In this document: positions 23,901 through 36,400 of the stretch, piece after piece
How the letters are laid out: every line of letters begins with the position of its first letter
Position numbering within the stretch: position 1 is the stretch's first letter
NCBI RefSeq assembly: GCF_030463535.1
Contig: NC_132888.1
Coordinates: forward strand, 5,138,081 to 5,202,080
Source: Salminus brasiliensis
Taxonomy: Eukaryota; Chordata; Actinopteri; Characiformes; Bryconidae
Length of the DNA: 64,000 bases
Direction of reading: 5' to 3'
Position numbers and translations under genes: made by a program
The notes under the pieces: model-generated
Database searches by the model: none
Told to the model about the DNA's origin: nothing
What the model saw: only the letters and a program-made list of their open reading frames with translations

Positions 23901-25926
23901 ACACAGGCACCTTCAAATGCTCCCCCTCCCCACCTTCATGCCTTTTTTCTTTTTAAGACCCACAAAAAGAGGTGATGTAAGATCCCTTGTAAGTGATTTC
24001 CCCCCCCCAATTTGAGCTCATTCTGCAGTCTCCTCGTGATCTTTTTTGGAGTGGTTGTGTGATGGGTCGTGCATGTGCATGTGGCCTACGTATGTAAACG
24101 TGCCCTGAAGAAATGAATGCAGCTCTTAAAAGGCAGGAAAATTAGATTTTGTGAACATTTATTGGATGTTTTTCATTTTCAGTTCAGATTTATCATATTT
24201 GTGACTGTCTAGGTCAATCTAAACCTTCATGGCTTCCTTAGATTTTTTGACTTTCAGGCAAAGTGTAGTGTATAACTGACTTTAGGATACTATCTTATTC
24301 ACACTAGGTAGGGATATTTCCTGAGTGAGCAACAAAGCCAATTCAAAATGCCATAACTATAAATGTAAATGTGAAGGAGGTGGTCATTAGAAAACATCAT
24401 TGCTGTCCTGCACAAACCTTGTAACTCATTTTCGCTATTTTTCTCTTACGTAATGTAATTCTGGCTGTTGTTTTTCACATTGTGTCAAAATTTCAGGAAC
24501 AATCAAAATGCTTCAAAATTACATAATGAAATCTTTTTACATTGACTGAAATTAAGTATATATCGTTGCCATCCAAAGAAAAACATGTATCTCCAAAACA
24601 GCAACTTTACAGGAGTAAGAATAATTCATCTTAACTTTCAATGGAAAGTCATTTTTAAGCATGTCTATTGATTAAATTATTCACACAGGGTACAGGGCAG
24701 CTACAGGGTCCAAAAATGGAGATACATATTTTTCACTGGACGGCAGCGAGATAACTTAGTAGTAAGATTGAGTAGATGGCAGCACAAGAAAACTGACCAA
24801 TCGAGGCAGACCTCTGAAGGTGTCTTGTGGTTTCTGGTACCAATATGCTATCAGCAGATTCTTTAAGTCCTATAGGTTGTAAGGTGAGACTTCCATGGAT
24901 TCCATTAGTGAGTTTTATGTGCCCATGACCCTGCTGCCGGTTTACCAGTTGTCCTTTCTTGGAACACTTTGGGTAGGGACTGACCACTGATGCATACTGG
25001 GAACACCCCACAAGAACAGCCAGACATTTTGGAGATGTTCTGACCCAAAAAATAGTACAGTGACTTATATTTCTGTCATGTAACACAGGTAGAGTCTTGC
25101 ATAAGGCAATTGAATGTTGTCTGCCACAGAGAAGCTGGTGCTGGTGTTATCTACTACACTACCCCAACCACACAGTACAGGACAGTCTCTTGACGTCTCT
25201 TGAAGTTTTGTTTTCTTAAAGGTGAAGATAGGAATTAGATTTTATCCTAAACTAGTCATTTCCAATTCCCACCCACTCAAGTTATAGACTCCTCTTCCCA
25301 TGATTCTACCAGCACGTGGAGGGTGAAGGCTTGCATTTGCTTCGTATGAGACATGTGGAATCAGCCAACCATTGTTTTTTTTTGTTTTTTCTACTTTTCT
25401 AACTGCTATTTTACTATAAACTGTTTTATTGCTGGTGGAAAATATTGGCCTAAAGGTTGAGCTTGGGACCAGAAGCTCACTGGTTCGTTCCCCTGAACCG
25501 GTAGAAAGTGGGGGTGGAGGGAGTGAAGGACCAAAGGTTAAGGCACTTAACCTTGATTGTGGGCTGAGGTGGTTGCTCACCCCAATTCAGTAGTTCACTG
25601 CCATGGATGGGCTGAATACAGAGGTTAAAAACCAGTGTACTGCTGTGTAATGGCTCTAAAATGTGGGGTTTTTTTGCCAGCCAAAATGTACCCCTCTTTG
25701 GAGGACCAATTAATTATTTTTTTTAGTAACTGGGGTGGTTGAGTAGAGAGATGATATAAAATACTACACATTTATTTCACAATGAGGTGAAAATATAAGA
25801 ACAAACATTCAAAGACTACAAAAGGAGAAGATAAGAAGCGAGAAAGAGAGAAACTATGGCTATTTATATATACATACTAAACTATAGCTATTTATAACAC
25901 TTGCCTTTTATATATATAAATAATGT

Positions 25927-26002
<76 letters not shown>

Positions 26003-28463
26003 ATGTGTGAAAAGAAACATCCGGGTCAAGGCACCAGATAAATAGAATAGTTATGGATGTCTAAAGCTTCTCTTAGTGTTGTTTGGATATTCGTTTGGTC
26101 TTTTTTAGCTGGTGGACGTTTCACTAATTCTAATGCTGTACTCTCACTGCTGACCAGTCCATTATGACTTCACTTGTTCCAGTGGTGTAAAAGTATAAAT
26201 CTTATATCTCCAAAATCTTCTTAGCTTCCAATGGAAGTCAGTGTATATATAAAATCTCATATGTTGGAGATTTTCTATTGGTTCATTGATCATGACTTGA
26301 TTTTGACACAATGTAAAGAACAACAGCTAGATTCACAATATACATTATATAAAAAAGTAAATTGCAGCACAACCGAAGATGCATGTTTTTTGCATGTCAG
26401 CGACGATATTCTGTATAATCATCACTAATTACACTAATTTTCTTTGTTTCTTTTGTATTTTTGGTCCCAGTTGTGTGGTAAGTGGTTCTTCTGGCAGCTT
26501 GGTGGAGTGAAAGCTGCTCATTGTTTTCTGAAGTTCTTCAGTTAAATGCTCTTAATAACAAAATGTATGCAGAACCGCATGTTTTATCATTTTAGTCACG
26601 TAACGGTGTGGTAACTGTTGTGCATGTGTTATCAAAAACAGGCATCAGATCCTAACGGTGCAAAACAGTGCTTTCGAAATGGTGATCATTGTTCACGGAA
26701 CATCGCTCGCAACCTTTATCATCCTCCAAACTCAGATTTGAGCGACTTCATTTCTAAATGTTCGTGTGAGAGTGGACTCCTCTCTGTTCTCACACTGGTC
26801 AGAATTAGCTGTGGTCAGTCATATTCGTTTACAAAGCCAAAGTGTCTCTGAGAGCAGCAACGCAAACCACCTGCACCTGATTAGACAACTCTTATCCGGT
26901 GGCCTATGCTGTCACTAATAAGCCTTTACTGAAACGTATCATGTATTTTAGAGTGTTTTTTAGATGTCCAACTATTTTAGTCCAAATGTCTGTAAAGCAT
27001 GAGTTAGTGTCCAGTGAACTACACTTTTTCTACATTAGCTCTGAGAGACACTCTTGCCTCAATTTGAGAGGCTTAAGAAAACAAGCCTCAGTCAATTGAA
27101 AAGGGTTCTTGCAGAGGGAAATGCAGAGGGAAGAGGTTTGTCAAATGCCACATTTAGGTTTTTCTCTTATTCTGTTGTTTCCACAGGAAACCAAACGTTC
27201 AGTCAGAAAAAGAGATACTTTGTAGACACTGCAGCAAGCCAGCTGTAGAAAACGCATGGAGACAGACATCCAGGTCGGCACCCTCAGGTAAATTACACAC
27301 ACACACATGCTTGCAAACACACACACACATGCGGTCAGATCCATACTTATTTTCACAGTGACACATTTCTATATTTTTTCTACACCACCTCAGTGGAATT
27401 CAAGGGAAGCAATCTTCATAACAATGTGATTAAAGTAACGACCTCCAGCTTATTTCAGTATTGCATTAACCAATCAGAAATTACCACCATTTTTATACAT
27501 AGGCTCAGAAGTAAGTAGATATTTCATAGCTATTTACTTAGAGTAATTATTTTTAATATTCGAAAGCAAATCCTTTGTAGTCAACGACTGGCTGAAGTCT
27601 GGAACCCAAGTACATCATCAAATGCTGGGTTTTCTCTTCCTTTGAGATGACTTTACCAGGCCTTTATTGCAGTCATCTTTAGTTGTTGCATGTTTGTTGC
27701 CTTTACTGTCTTCAGTAAGTGAAAAGCTGCTCATTTGGATTGAGGTCAGGGAATATGACTCTGCCATTTGAGAACATTCAATTGCATTGCTTTAACAAGA
27801 CCATGGGTAGCTTTTACCTGCACTGTAAAGCATCATCCTATCACAGATGTTAAACAGACAGTATTTCTCTGTACACTTCAGAATTCATCCTGCATCTTCT
27901 ACCAGTGACCCAATAACAGTGCCTCCACCATGTTTATACTGCTATACTGAACCATTAAGCCTTCCCTTCACTGGAACTATGCTTGCTATTGTGCCTGGTG
28001 ATGTAAGATTTGCATGCAGCTACTCAGCCATGGAAACCCATGCAATGAAGCTCCCAGTGCACAGTTGTTGTCCTAATGTTAACTAATGTCAGAGAAGGTT
28101 TGGAACTCAGTCATTGAGTCGGCAGAGCGTTGATGACTTTTATGCAGTATGAACCTCATCACTCGATGACCCCACTGTAACTTTTTACGTGGTCTGAGAA
28201 TTGGTGGCGGAGTTGCTGTGGTTTTTAAACCCCTCATTTTTTAATAACACCGCTCACAGCTGATGGAGAAGGATCTAGGAGGGAAGAAATTTCACCAGCT
28301 GATTTGTTGTTGTTGCATTGGTACATACAGAACCACGCTGGAGTTCAGTGAGCGCTTTAGACCCTTTTGTTCTTTCACTAATGTGTGTAAGAAAGGCTGA
28401 GTGCAGACTGCAGAATTCAACGATTGTGAGCTGTGTCCCAATACTTTTGTCCTAATAGTGTAC

Positions 28464-28510
<47 letters not shown>

Positions 28511-28521
28511 GATAGATAGAC

Positions 28522-28578
<57 letters not shown>

Positions 28579-30580
28579 GATAGATAGATATGTAAATAGT
28601 TAGAAAGGGAACATTGTGGCTCTCTTGTGGTACATTGGTGCACTGCTGCGGTTGACTGGCAAAAGGAACTGTACAGTACGTTCTGCACTGCATGCTGATT
28701 GGCTGTACAGTGCACACTGAAAACATGCAGACGTCACCTTTCATTTTGCGTGTGTTTGAGTTGGAGTGATCATAGTGCATCTGAAACAGCCCTGTTACAC
28801 TTTTTTAATGCACTAAGTTTTCACTTTCTTTTCACTCTGAAACTTGGGGAAGCAATTAGTCTCTGTCATTGCAGGTTTTTATGCTACACCGTGCAGCATC
28901 CTGTGTGTGAGTGTTTGGGGTGATGGGGGCACTGTTAAAAAAAAAAAACAAAAAAAAAAAAAAATCAAGAAAGAAAGAGAGAATGAGAGAGTGCAAGAGG
29001 TTGTATGTTTGAAAAATAGGTGACAGGCCACCAAAAGCTTTATGTCATTCTTGCAGCAGCACAACTCGACACAAACTTCCATATGTCCTTAGTTCTCACA
29101 AACAGTCTAAACAAAGACAAAAGTGTTAACCACGCTTTTCTTCTTCATCTTTTCAGCTGTATGAGAGAGGATGTGGTGTGTGTGTGTGTGTGTGTGTGTG
29201 TGTACACGAAGAGCAGTACAGCAGGTTGCATGTTGAAAGTTGCCACAGGATGTTCTTATCTAAAAATGGGCCCCTTCGCAGCATGATGGCAACGTTGGGA
29301 TGACACCCTTGGCCTTAAGTTTTTTTTTTCTTTTACATCTCACCCTCCTATCCACTTTTTACACACCATTTGCAATTGGGTATGTGTGAAAAGACAGGAA
29401 CGATCATGTAAAAACAGGTTTTAAATAGGATTGCATTGCCGCCGCTCTTTCCTAGACTTGGACATTTAGGTGGAACGCAAATGGAGCTTGCGCTCACTCA
29501 TGCTGAAGCTGAGGGACGTCTCATACAGCTGCTATAATGAGTGATCTACTGTATTTACAGGCACACTGATGGCCTAGCCAAATAAATAGATACATAAATA
29601 GACCAGCCAACCACTGCCTGTGAAGAGAAATAGGTCAGTTTAGCATGAAAATTAGTGTCAATGGTGTCTGTTGGTTTACTGACCACAGTGACCTGCTTAT
29701 CTTCTGCGCACGAAAACAGGCTAAAGTTATTAGATGATATGAACTTTTTTTTGTTTTACTCTCAGTTTGTAATGAAAGCATGACAGAATTATTTAATGCA
29801 TTTAATAGGACTGTATGCAATGGTATGGATCAATGGACGGATGGAGTGACTGCCTAACTGCCATACAAGGCACAAGTATTGAGACAACTGCTCATTTATT
29901 AAAAAAAGAGTTGATCCTGCTCTTATTGGAATAATTGTCTCAACTGTCCAGGGATAAAGGCTTTCTGCTAGATTTTGAAGGCACATTGCTGAAGGTTTTG
30001 ATTACATTCAGTGATGAGTGAGGTCAGGATGTTGGATGATCACCACCCTACCCCACCTGATCCCAAAATTACTGGAAAGTACTGGAGAACCATCCATTAT
30101 TCCAGAAAACACAGTTTTTCCACTGCTCCACAGCTCACAGCTGGGGGGGGCTTTATACCCCTTTAGGCGGCATGAAGGTCCTACTCTATTGGCAGTATGT
30201 GTGTGTGCATTTGCACATCTTTGTCAGGAATGGGTGAAACTGAAAGTAGCTGAATGCATTCACGACAAGGGGTGTCCACAAACATTTGTAGACAGTTTTT
30301 AGACAGTGTAGCTGTTACAGAAGTTGGCATATCAATATACATGAGTATGGATGTTGGGCCAAAATCCTGAAACAGCACACACTCTCACTGTGTGAGCTGA
30401 TGGTGTTAGCTGTGTATTTCTGTAGATTACTTGAGCTATGTGAGAAAACAGAAATGATACATCCAACACGTGACTCAGCTGTACTGAGTTAGTTAAATAG
30501 TTTGATCACTTTCTACATTCAAATGGGATCTTCGTTTAAAATCAGCTTATGTTTATATTAAGTTCTATGTAAGTTCTAAG

Positions 30581-30622
<42 letters not shown>

Positions 30623-33439
30623 ACCAATGTGTGTGTATTATCCTTGGGTCATCTGTGACTTTTATATTAAGCTAATGTCATTTCAAGTAGCAGTGACTGG
30701 AAAATTACTACAGGTAACTATCAGGTTTCACACCAGGGTAGCAGAGTAAATCAAAGGAGTAAATCCGGTAAATAAATAATCTAACTAAATTAACCCCTTA
30801 AATACCCTATGGGCCACCAATGGGCCAAAAGTGTTATTACAAGCTTCTATTACCAGAGAACAGCCCCACCAGTTTGTACAGTCTCTGTAGTTACTGCGTA
30901 ATACACCTTAATGTGTAATAAGTCTGGATGTGTTAAAGGGTTAAAGAACCAAATCAGATAAATTTATAAAGTCCTAAAACAAAAAGTAGCTTCAACAACA
31001 CATTTGAGAGTGGAGCATGGACAGGTCAATAGTTCATAATATAAAAAAATAAGCCCCTTTTCTTCTTTGTTATCTCGCTTGAGCTCTGACCTTGAGCCAA
31101 AGACGGAAATAGGCCGTGTCAATGTTTGTGTGATGCACATTTTCACACATAGACTGGCCAGGTCTACTGCTTACCTTGTCCTTTGTTGACACCTTTAATT
31201 TTCTGAAAACTTTACGTTGCTTTGAAGTGGAGATAACCGTTTCACTGAGCACACAGGTCGACTGCCCACATGTCAGATGCATCTGTAATAGGTAGCTCTT
31301 GTGTGTAAGTGTGTATATGAGGTCAGCCTAATGCTTTACCTAAATGTCACAACCTGACACTTTATATATTTTACAGTTATTTATGTAGTTAAAGAAGAAT
31401 GACTCAATACATGTAACATTAATAACTGTTAGATGTCATTGAAGTTCTAAAAGCTCTATATGACATCTAACAGTTATCAGTGTTACATTTATTGAGTCAC
31501 ATTGAAATTTAATTCAATTAAAATAATTAATTTATGTTATTTGTAATTTATTTACTTATAGCTTTAGTTATTAATTATCAAAAATCACTCCTTCTCTTAA
31601 TGAAAATTCTCTTCCTTTGCTTAGCAAAGCTTAGCTGCCCAGAACTCCAGCCCACATTTCTTGAGTTATCCCTCCTTTGCCTCACCCCACAGTGAGCCTG
31701 GTCCACACTTCAAAAGAGGGTTTTATGAACGATGCTGTAGAAGAAGCATTTTTGGCTTCATAAAGAACTATTTTCGTAAAAGTGAAGTGTGTCAGTTGTA
31801 TTGAGTTAGTTAAATAGTTTACAGTTTAAATAGTTAAATAGTCACTTTCTACATTCAAATGGGATATTTGATTAAAATCAGCTCATTTTGTTTATATTAA
31901 GTTTAGTCTGTTGCCATTGGCTTATACAAGTTTAACCCTTTAAGCAGCCTTAAGGTGTTATTACAAGCAGTAGTAATATGCACTGATGCAGTCTGCACTA
32001 TCTATCTATCTATCTATCTATCTATAATGTATATATGTATGTATCTATCTATCTATAATATAATGACTTAATATAATGACTATAATTAACAAACATGGGA
32101 GTAATCTAATATAAATAATTCACATATTTTTCCTATTTGGATGTTTAGGATTTTTTTCTAAATTATGTAAAGCTAGTCTAACCTGGCAACATTAACTATG
32201 AAAGAATATACTGTATTGTTTGTGGATGAAGCATAAATAAGTCGATGTGATTAACTTTTCCTTGTTAATGCTTAAGGTCTTAATCCATTAATTCTGTGAT
32301 GATTGAACAGACGAACCTAGAACTGCATGTTTACTATTCTCGCTCTCTGTATCTCTTTCTCTATCATTACTAGGTTCAGAGGAATATCATGGGTGTAAGT
32401 TCTGCAGGAGAGGTATGAGGGAGAAGAGATCGCTGCGATCACTCAGAAGAGGTCTAGGTGGTGAGAAACCCTATCAGTGCAAACATTGCAGCAAGAGATT
32501 CAGCCTGAAACACCAGCTGGACACACATCTCAGAGTACACACAGGTACAGTGCACAACAGTTGGTTCTGGCTTTTAAAATCAAATTAAATGAAATTATCC
32601 TTTTAGTGAGCTCCTCAGGATTAGTCTGCACCACTGTTTCTCAGGCCTGGTCCTGAAGCACTCCTGCACCTCACATTTTAGTCCTGTTTTTGGTTTAGTT
32701 TAGTTTAGTTCAGCAGTGTAAAGCAGTTTACTCTCCCCGCAAAACCCTCGACTGAAAGACATTTTTAAACAAGTTTTTAAAGCCTCACCATGAGTTCTTT
32801 AGAGCCTACCTAAGCCTAGCCCCAAAAAGCACACTCGCGGTCCTGTAGTCCTCATGTCCCTGAGGACCATAAGGCTGTTGTCTTATTTCTCAATCTGCAG
32901 ATGTAAAAGGTGTTCACAAGTGTCCTTTATCCACCCTTAATAAGCCCTTTGGCAAGAACCACTATAAATCAGACTTAACAGCAGCAGCCTTAATTCCCTT
33001 TTATAATTCTTAATTTCCTTAATTCCCTTTTAATAACAACATGTTTGATTATTCAAAGATTAGTGTCCTCAAATCAGAATCAGAATCAGAATCTCTTTAT
33101 TTCACCAAGTATGTTACACATACAAGGAATTGGTCTTGGTGAGAGCAACACGTATGACAAGTAACAAAAAACACAGAATACAGATTATTTACAGTATTAA
33201 ACTAAAGGAAAATGACACTAAACAATAAATAGGGTAGGGGATAAATTAAAAAAGCAAAAAGTACTAAAGGTAATAAAGAGCTGATATTTACAGAAAGTAA
33301 AGAGCTGATATTTACAGAAAAGAACATCTGTACAGTGTGCAAATAGACATAGTGCAAATAGGCAGAGTGCAAAATAGCTGTTCAGTCCGGTTTGGTACAG
33401 TTCAGTTGTATGTTTTGAGGTTTACAGTGGGAGGTGTTC

Positions 33440-33470
<31 letters not shown>

Positions 33471-36400
33471 GAAGAGAAACCCGATATATGAAGAGAAACC
33501 CGAGCCAAATACCTTTTAGGTATTCTAGGACACATTTATAATTGTTGTATAACAATAATCATAATACTACTACCGCTACTACTACTACTACTAATAATAA
33601 TAATAATAATAATAAGTGACATAATTATTTTCATTCCAATAAATATATATCAGTCTGCCCCCTTGAACAATTTTTAAACCTAGCACTTTCGAGAACCCCT
33701 GCACTATAGGTGCGAATGTCACTGACATCATCTGAGTGCAGACCACAGGGCTTATGGCACCTTTTGGGGCTCGGTATTTGTTAGTTTCAGGTTGACCTGT
33801 GGCTGAGTTTCATCATTTTGGTTCATGCTAAAGCTTCAATATGCAGTTTTAGAGTTAGTTTTAGTGTTAAATTTAGATTTAGAAAAATATTTAATAGAAT
33901 TGCGGGTATGGAAAGATTTGACTCATGTTCAATTCTGTTATCGTTAAACTGTTTAAACCATTTAAACCATTAACAGAGTGGAGAGACATTTTCCACTATT
34001 GTGTGCCTTAACTCTAGGTGCCAACCTTAAACTAGATTCCACATGCCATGTCTAAAAACTGAATTTCATGGATTAATTAAGATAATTAAGATACTGTTGG
34101 TGTAGCCTTAACATTTAATGCATAATAATGAGAGAAGATGTTTGACATATCACATTGCCTTGAACACATCCCACACATACATAAAAGATATTTTTAATTA
34201 TTGAAATGACATATTCTACAGAAAAATAGATTTTCCATGCAATTGACTTTGTAACTCCTGGTAGAATAAGCATAAAAAAAATAGATTATTTTAGGTTAAT
34301 TAGTAAAAAAATAGTAAAATAAATAAGTTGAATGTCTGAATCAGGAACCAATGACAGTAAATAATGTGTGGCTATAAAGTAGTCATTTAGTTAATATTTT
34401 GTCTATAATTTGTGACTAAATCATACCTCATTATTAACAGTGACCATTTAATATAAATTCATCTTTCAAAGCCGATTTAATAAAGATGAACGCCGGATTC
34501 TAGAATAAGCCATGTGTTTAGCCTTTCAGTTTCACAACAGGGAGCCCTAGCTCACATTTGCCGCAACCAATCACCATGTTGTTTGATGTTCAGTTCATTA
34601 ATGTAATAAGTAATGTCAAGCGTTTGGCAGTGGCGGTGAATGTGTAACCGTACAGTCTGCCTTCAAAGACATGTTTGGTAAAAGCAGGCAACTGTTCTGT
34701 CTGAAAGTCCTTGGCCTCGCAGTTGACTTGAGAAGGGCTGCATGTTAAAACTATATTCCCTGCAAAACACATTAACTGCTTTCAGAATATTGCACACTGA
34801 TGTGAACACACACGGTGCCAGACAGTCTTTAGACTGTCCCAGTCATTCTGATGTATGTAATGATGTGTAGGTTCTGCGCAGTTTCACTGTTTCACTCTTT
34901 CACTGTGCAGTTGAGAAGATCCAAATGCTGATTAGCCGTGTGTGCACCATGCATACAGGAAGAAAGCAGTAAATCCTGTCTCATCACACCTGTGTGGTTA
35001 TTTTACTTACTTGAAAATTACTCTTTCAAGCTCTGTGAGCCGTGAATCCACAGCAGTTTAGTCATTATTTTAAATCAAGACCTTTAAAATATATTAAAAA
35101 TATTAAAACCTACACTGTAAAAAGTGTGTCATCTATTCAACTAAACAAAATGTATGTGATAACAAGCAGTTAAACTGGGTTTATTCAACTTAACTCAACA
35201 CTTTGATTCTTTCATCAGAGAAGGATTCATTCAAATTATTTATTTGAGTTGAATAAACCAGTTGAATTGCTTGTTGCCACATTATTCTTTTTTGTTGTTG
35301 TTGTTGAACCTCAGTTGAGGCACTTTCTACAGTATATTTTGACTATATATTAAGCAAGGATTAACATAAAATAAGGTTCAGGCTTTTCTGAACACATATA
35401 AAAGGTGCATGTATTTGTCACTGTACAGTGTACACTGTACCTCGAAATGTGTCCTCCACATTTAACCCATCTGGTAGTGAACACACACACACACACACAC
35501 ACACCTGTGTGTTAGGGGCAGTGAGTCCATTTGGTCCATTTTATCTGCTCCACTTTTACCATATGGGAGCAGATACAATTGTTTTCTACATACTTTGTTA
35601 GTTAGCCTTCTTTCACCCTGTTCTTCAATGCTCAGGACCCCACAGAACTGACCACCAAAGTGCATATATTTTTTGGGTGATGAGTCATCCTCAGCACTGC
35701 AGTGACACTGACTGACATAGTGGTGGGGAGTGTGTTAGAAGTGTGTGTTGCATCAGTGGTGCGAGTGAATCAGACAGCAATGCTGCTGGAGTGCTTAAAA
35801 ACTTCAGAATCACTTCTGCACAGAGAATAGTCCACCAACCAGAAATCCAACAGCATCCTGTGGACAGTGTCCTGTGGGCACTGATGACGGACTAGAGGAC
35901 TAGATTTTTTCCCCCAATATGCAACCAAATGTTAAAAGGAAAGGGAAAAACAAACTTTTCTGAAATACAAGGTAGTTATGAAAGCTGTCAATTTAATTAC
36001 AATGTATTTATTATTGTAATTTTATTTCCAGTAGTATCATATCATATTCAGTACTCTACAGCTTTCACAGTCATTTTGGAATCATCCACAGCTCTGGTTA
36101 TCACTGCCAAACATTTTGAACTAGGATATGCATATTGCTATAGTTAGTTTATAACTAAAATTCCCTTTGCTTTGTTGAAAACTTGATTTTCAGTGGCAAT
36201 TTTTATCTTCATACTCATGTGGTCAGCTGGAATCTTTTGATGCAATCCTAAAATTAAAGGTACTACAAAGTGTTATTTTAGCAATGCCATAGTTAAGCGA
36301 CACCTTAACTAGCTTCTTGTGAGTCATTACAAATTAAATTATTAAAAAAATTAAAAGTCACAATGAACACATACTTATTTACTCAATTAGAAACCTAGTA

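Larger units (their letters stand above)
20986..27186 (+). other. zbtb32 intron 1 (6.2 kb)
   Basis: Bounded by GTAAGG and TTTCCACAG. It holds three R6 copies, an R2 copy, a SINE and a GT array listed separately. The rest (for example 21100-22100, 22400-24550) shows no further gene. Confidence 0.8.
27288..32373 (+). other. zbtb32 intron 2 (5.1 kb)
   Basis: Bounded by GTAAAT and CATTACTAG. Holds Tc1-like remnants, GATA/CTAT arrays, R1 and R3 copies and a strong hairpin, all listed separately. No extra exon recognised. Confidence 0.75.

Noticed and set aside
28465-28590. Regular repeat considered as a CRISPR-like array
   Set aside because: It is an uninterrupted tetranucleotide microsatellite without spacers, in a vertebrate genome.
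28292-28780. Long minus-strand open frames rich in Ile-Tyr-Leu-Ser
   Set aside because: They translate the GATA tetranucleotide array; no conserved sequence flanks it.
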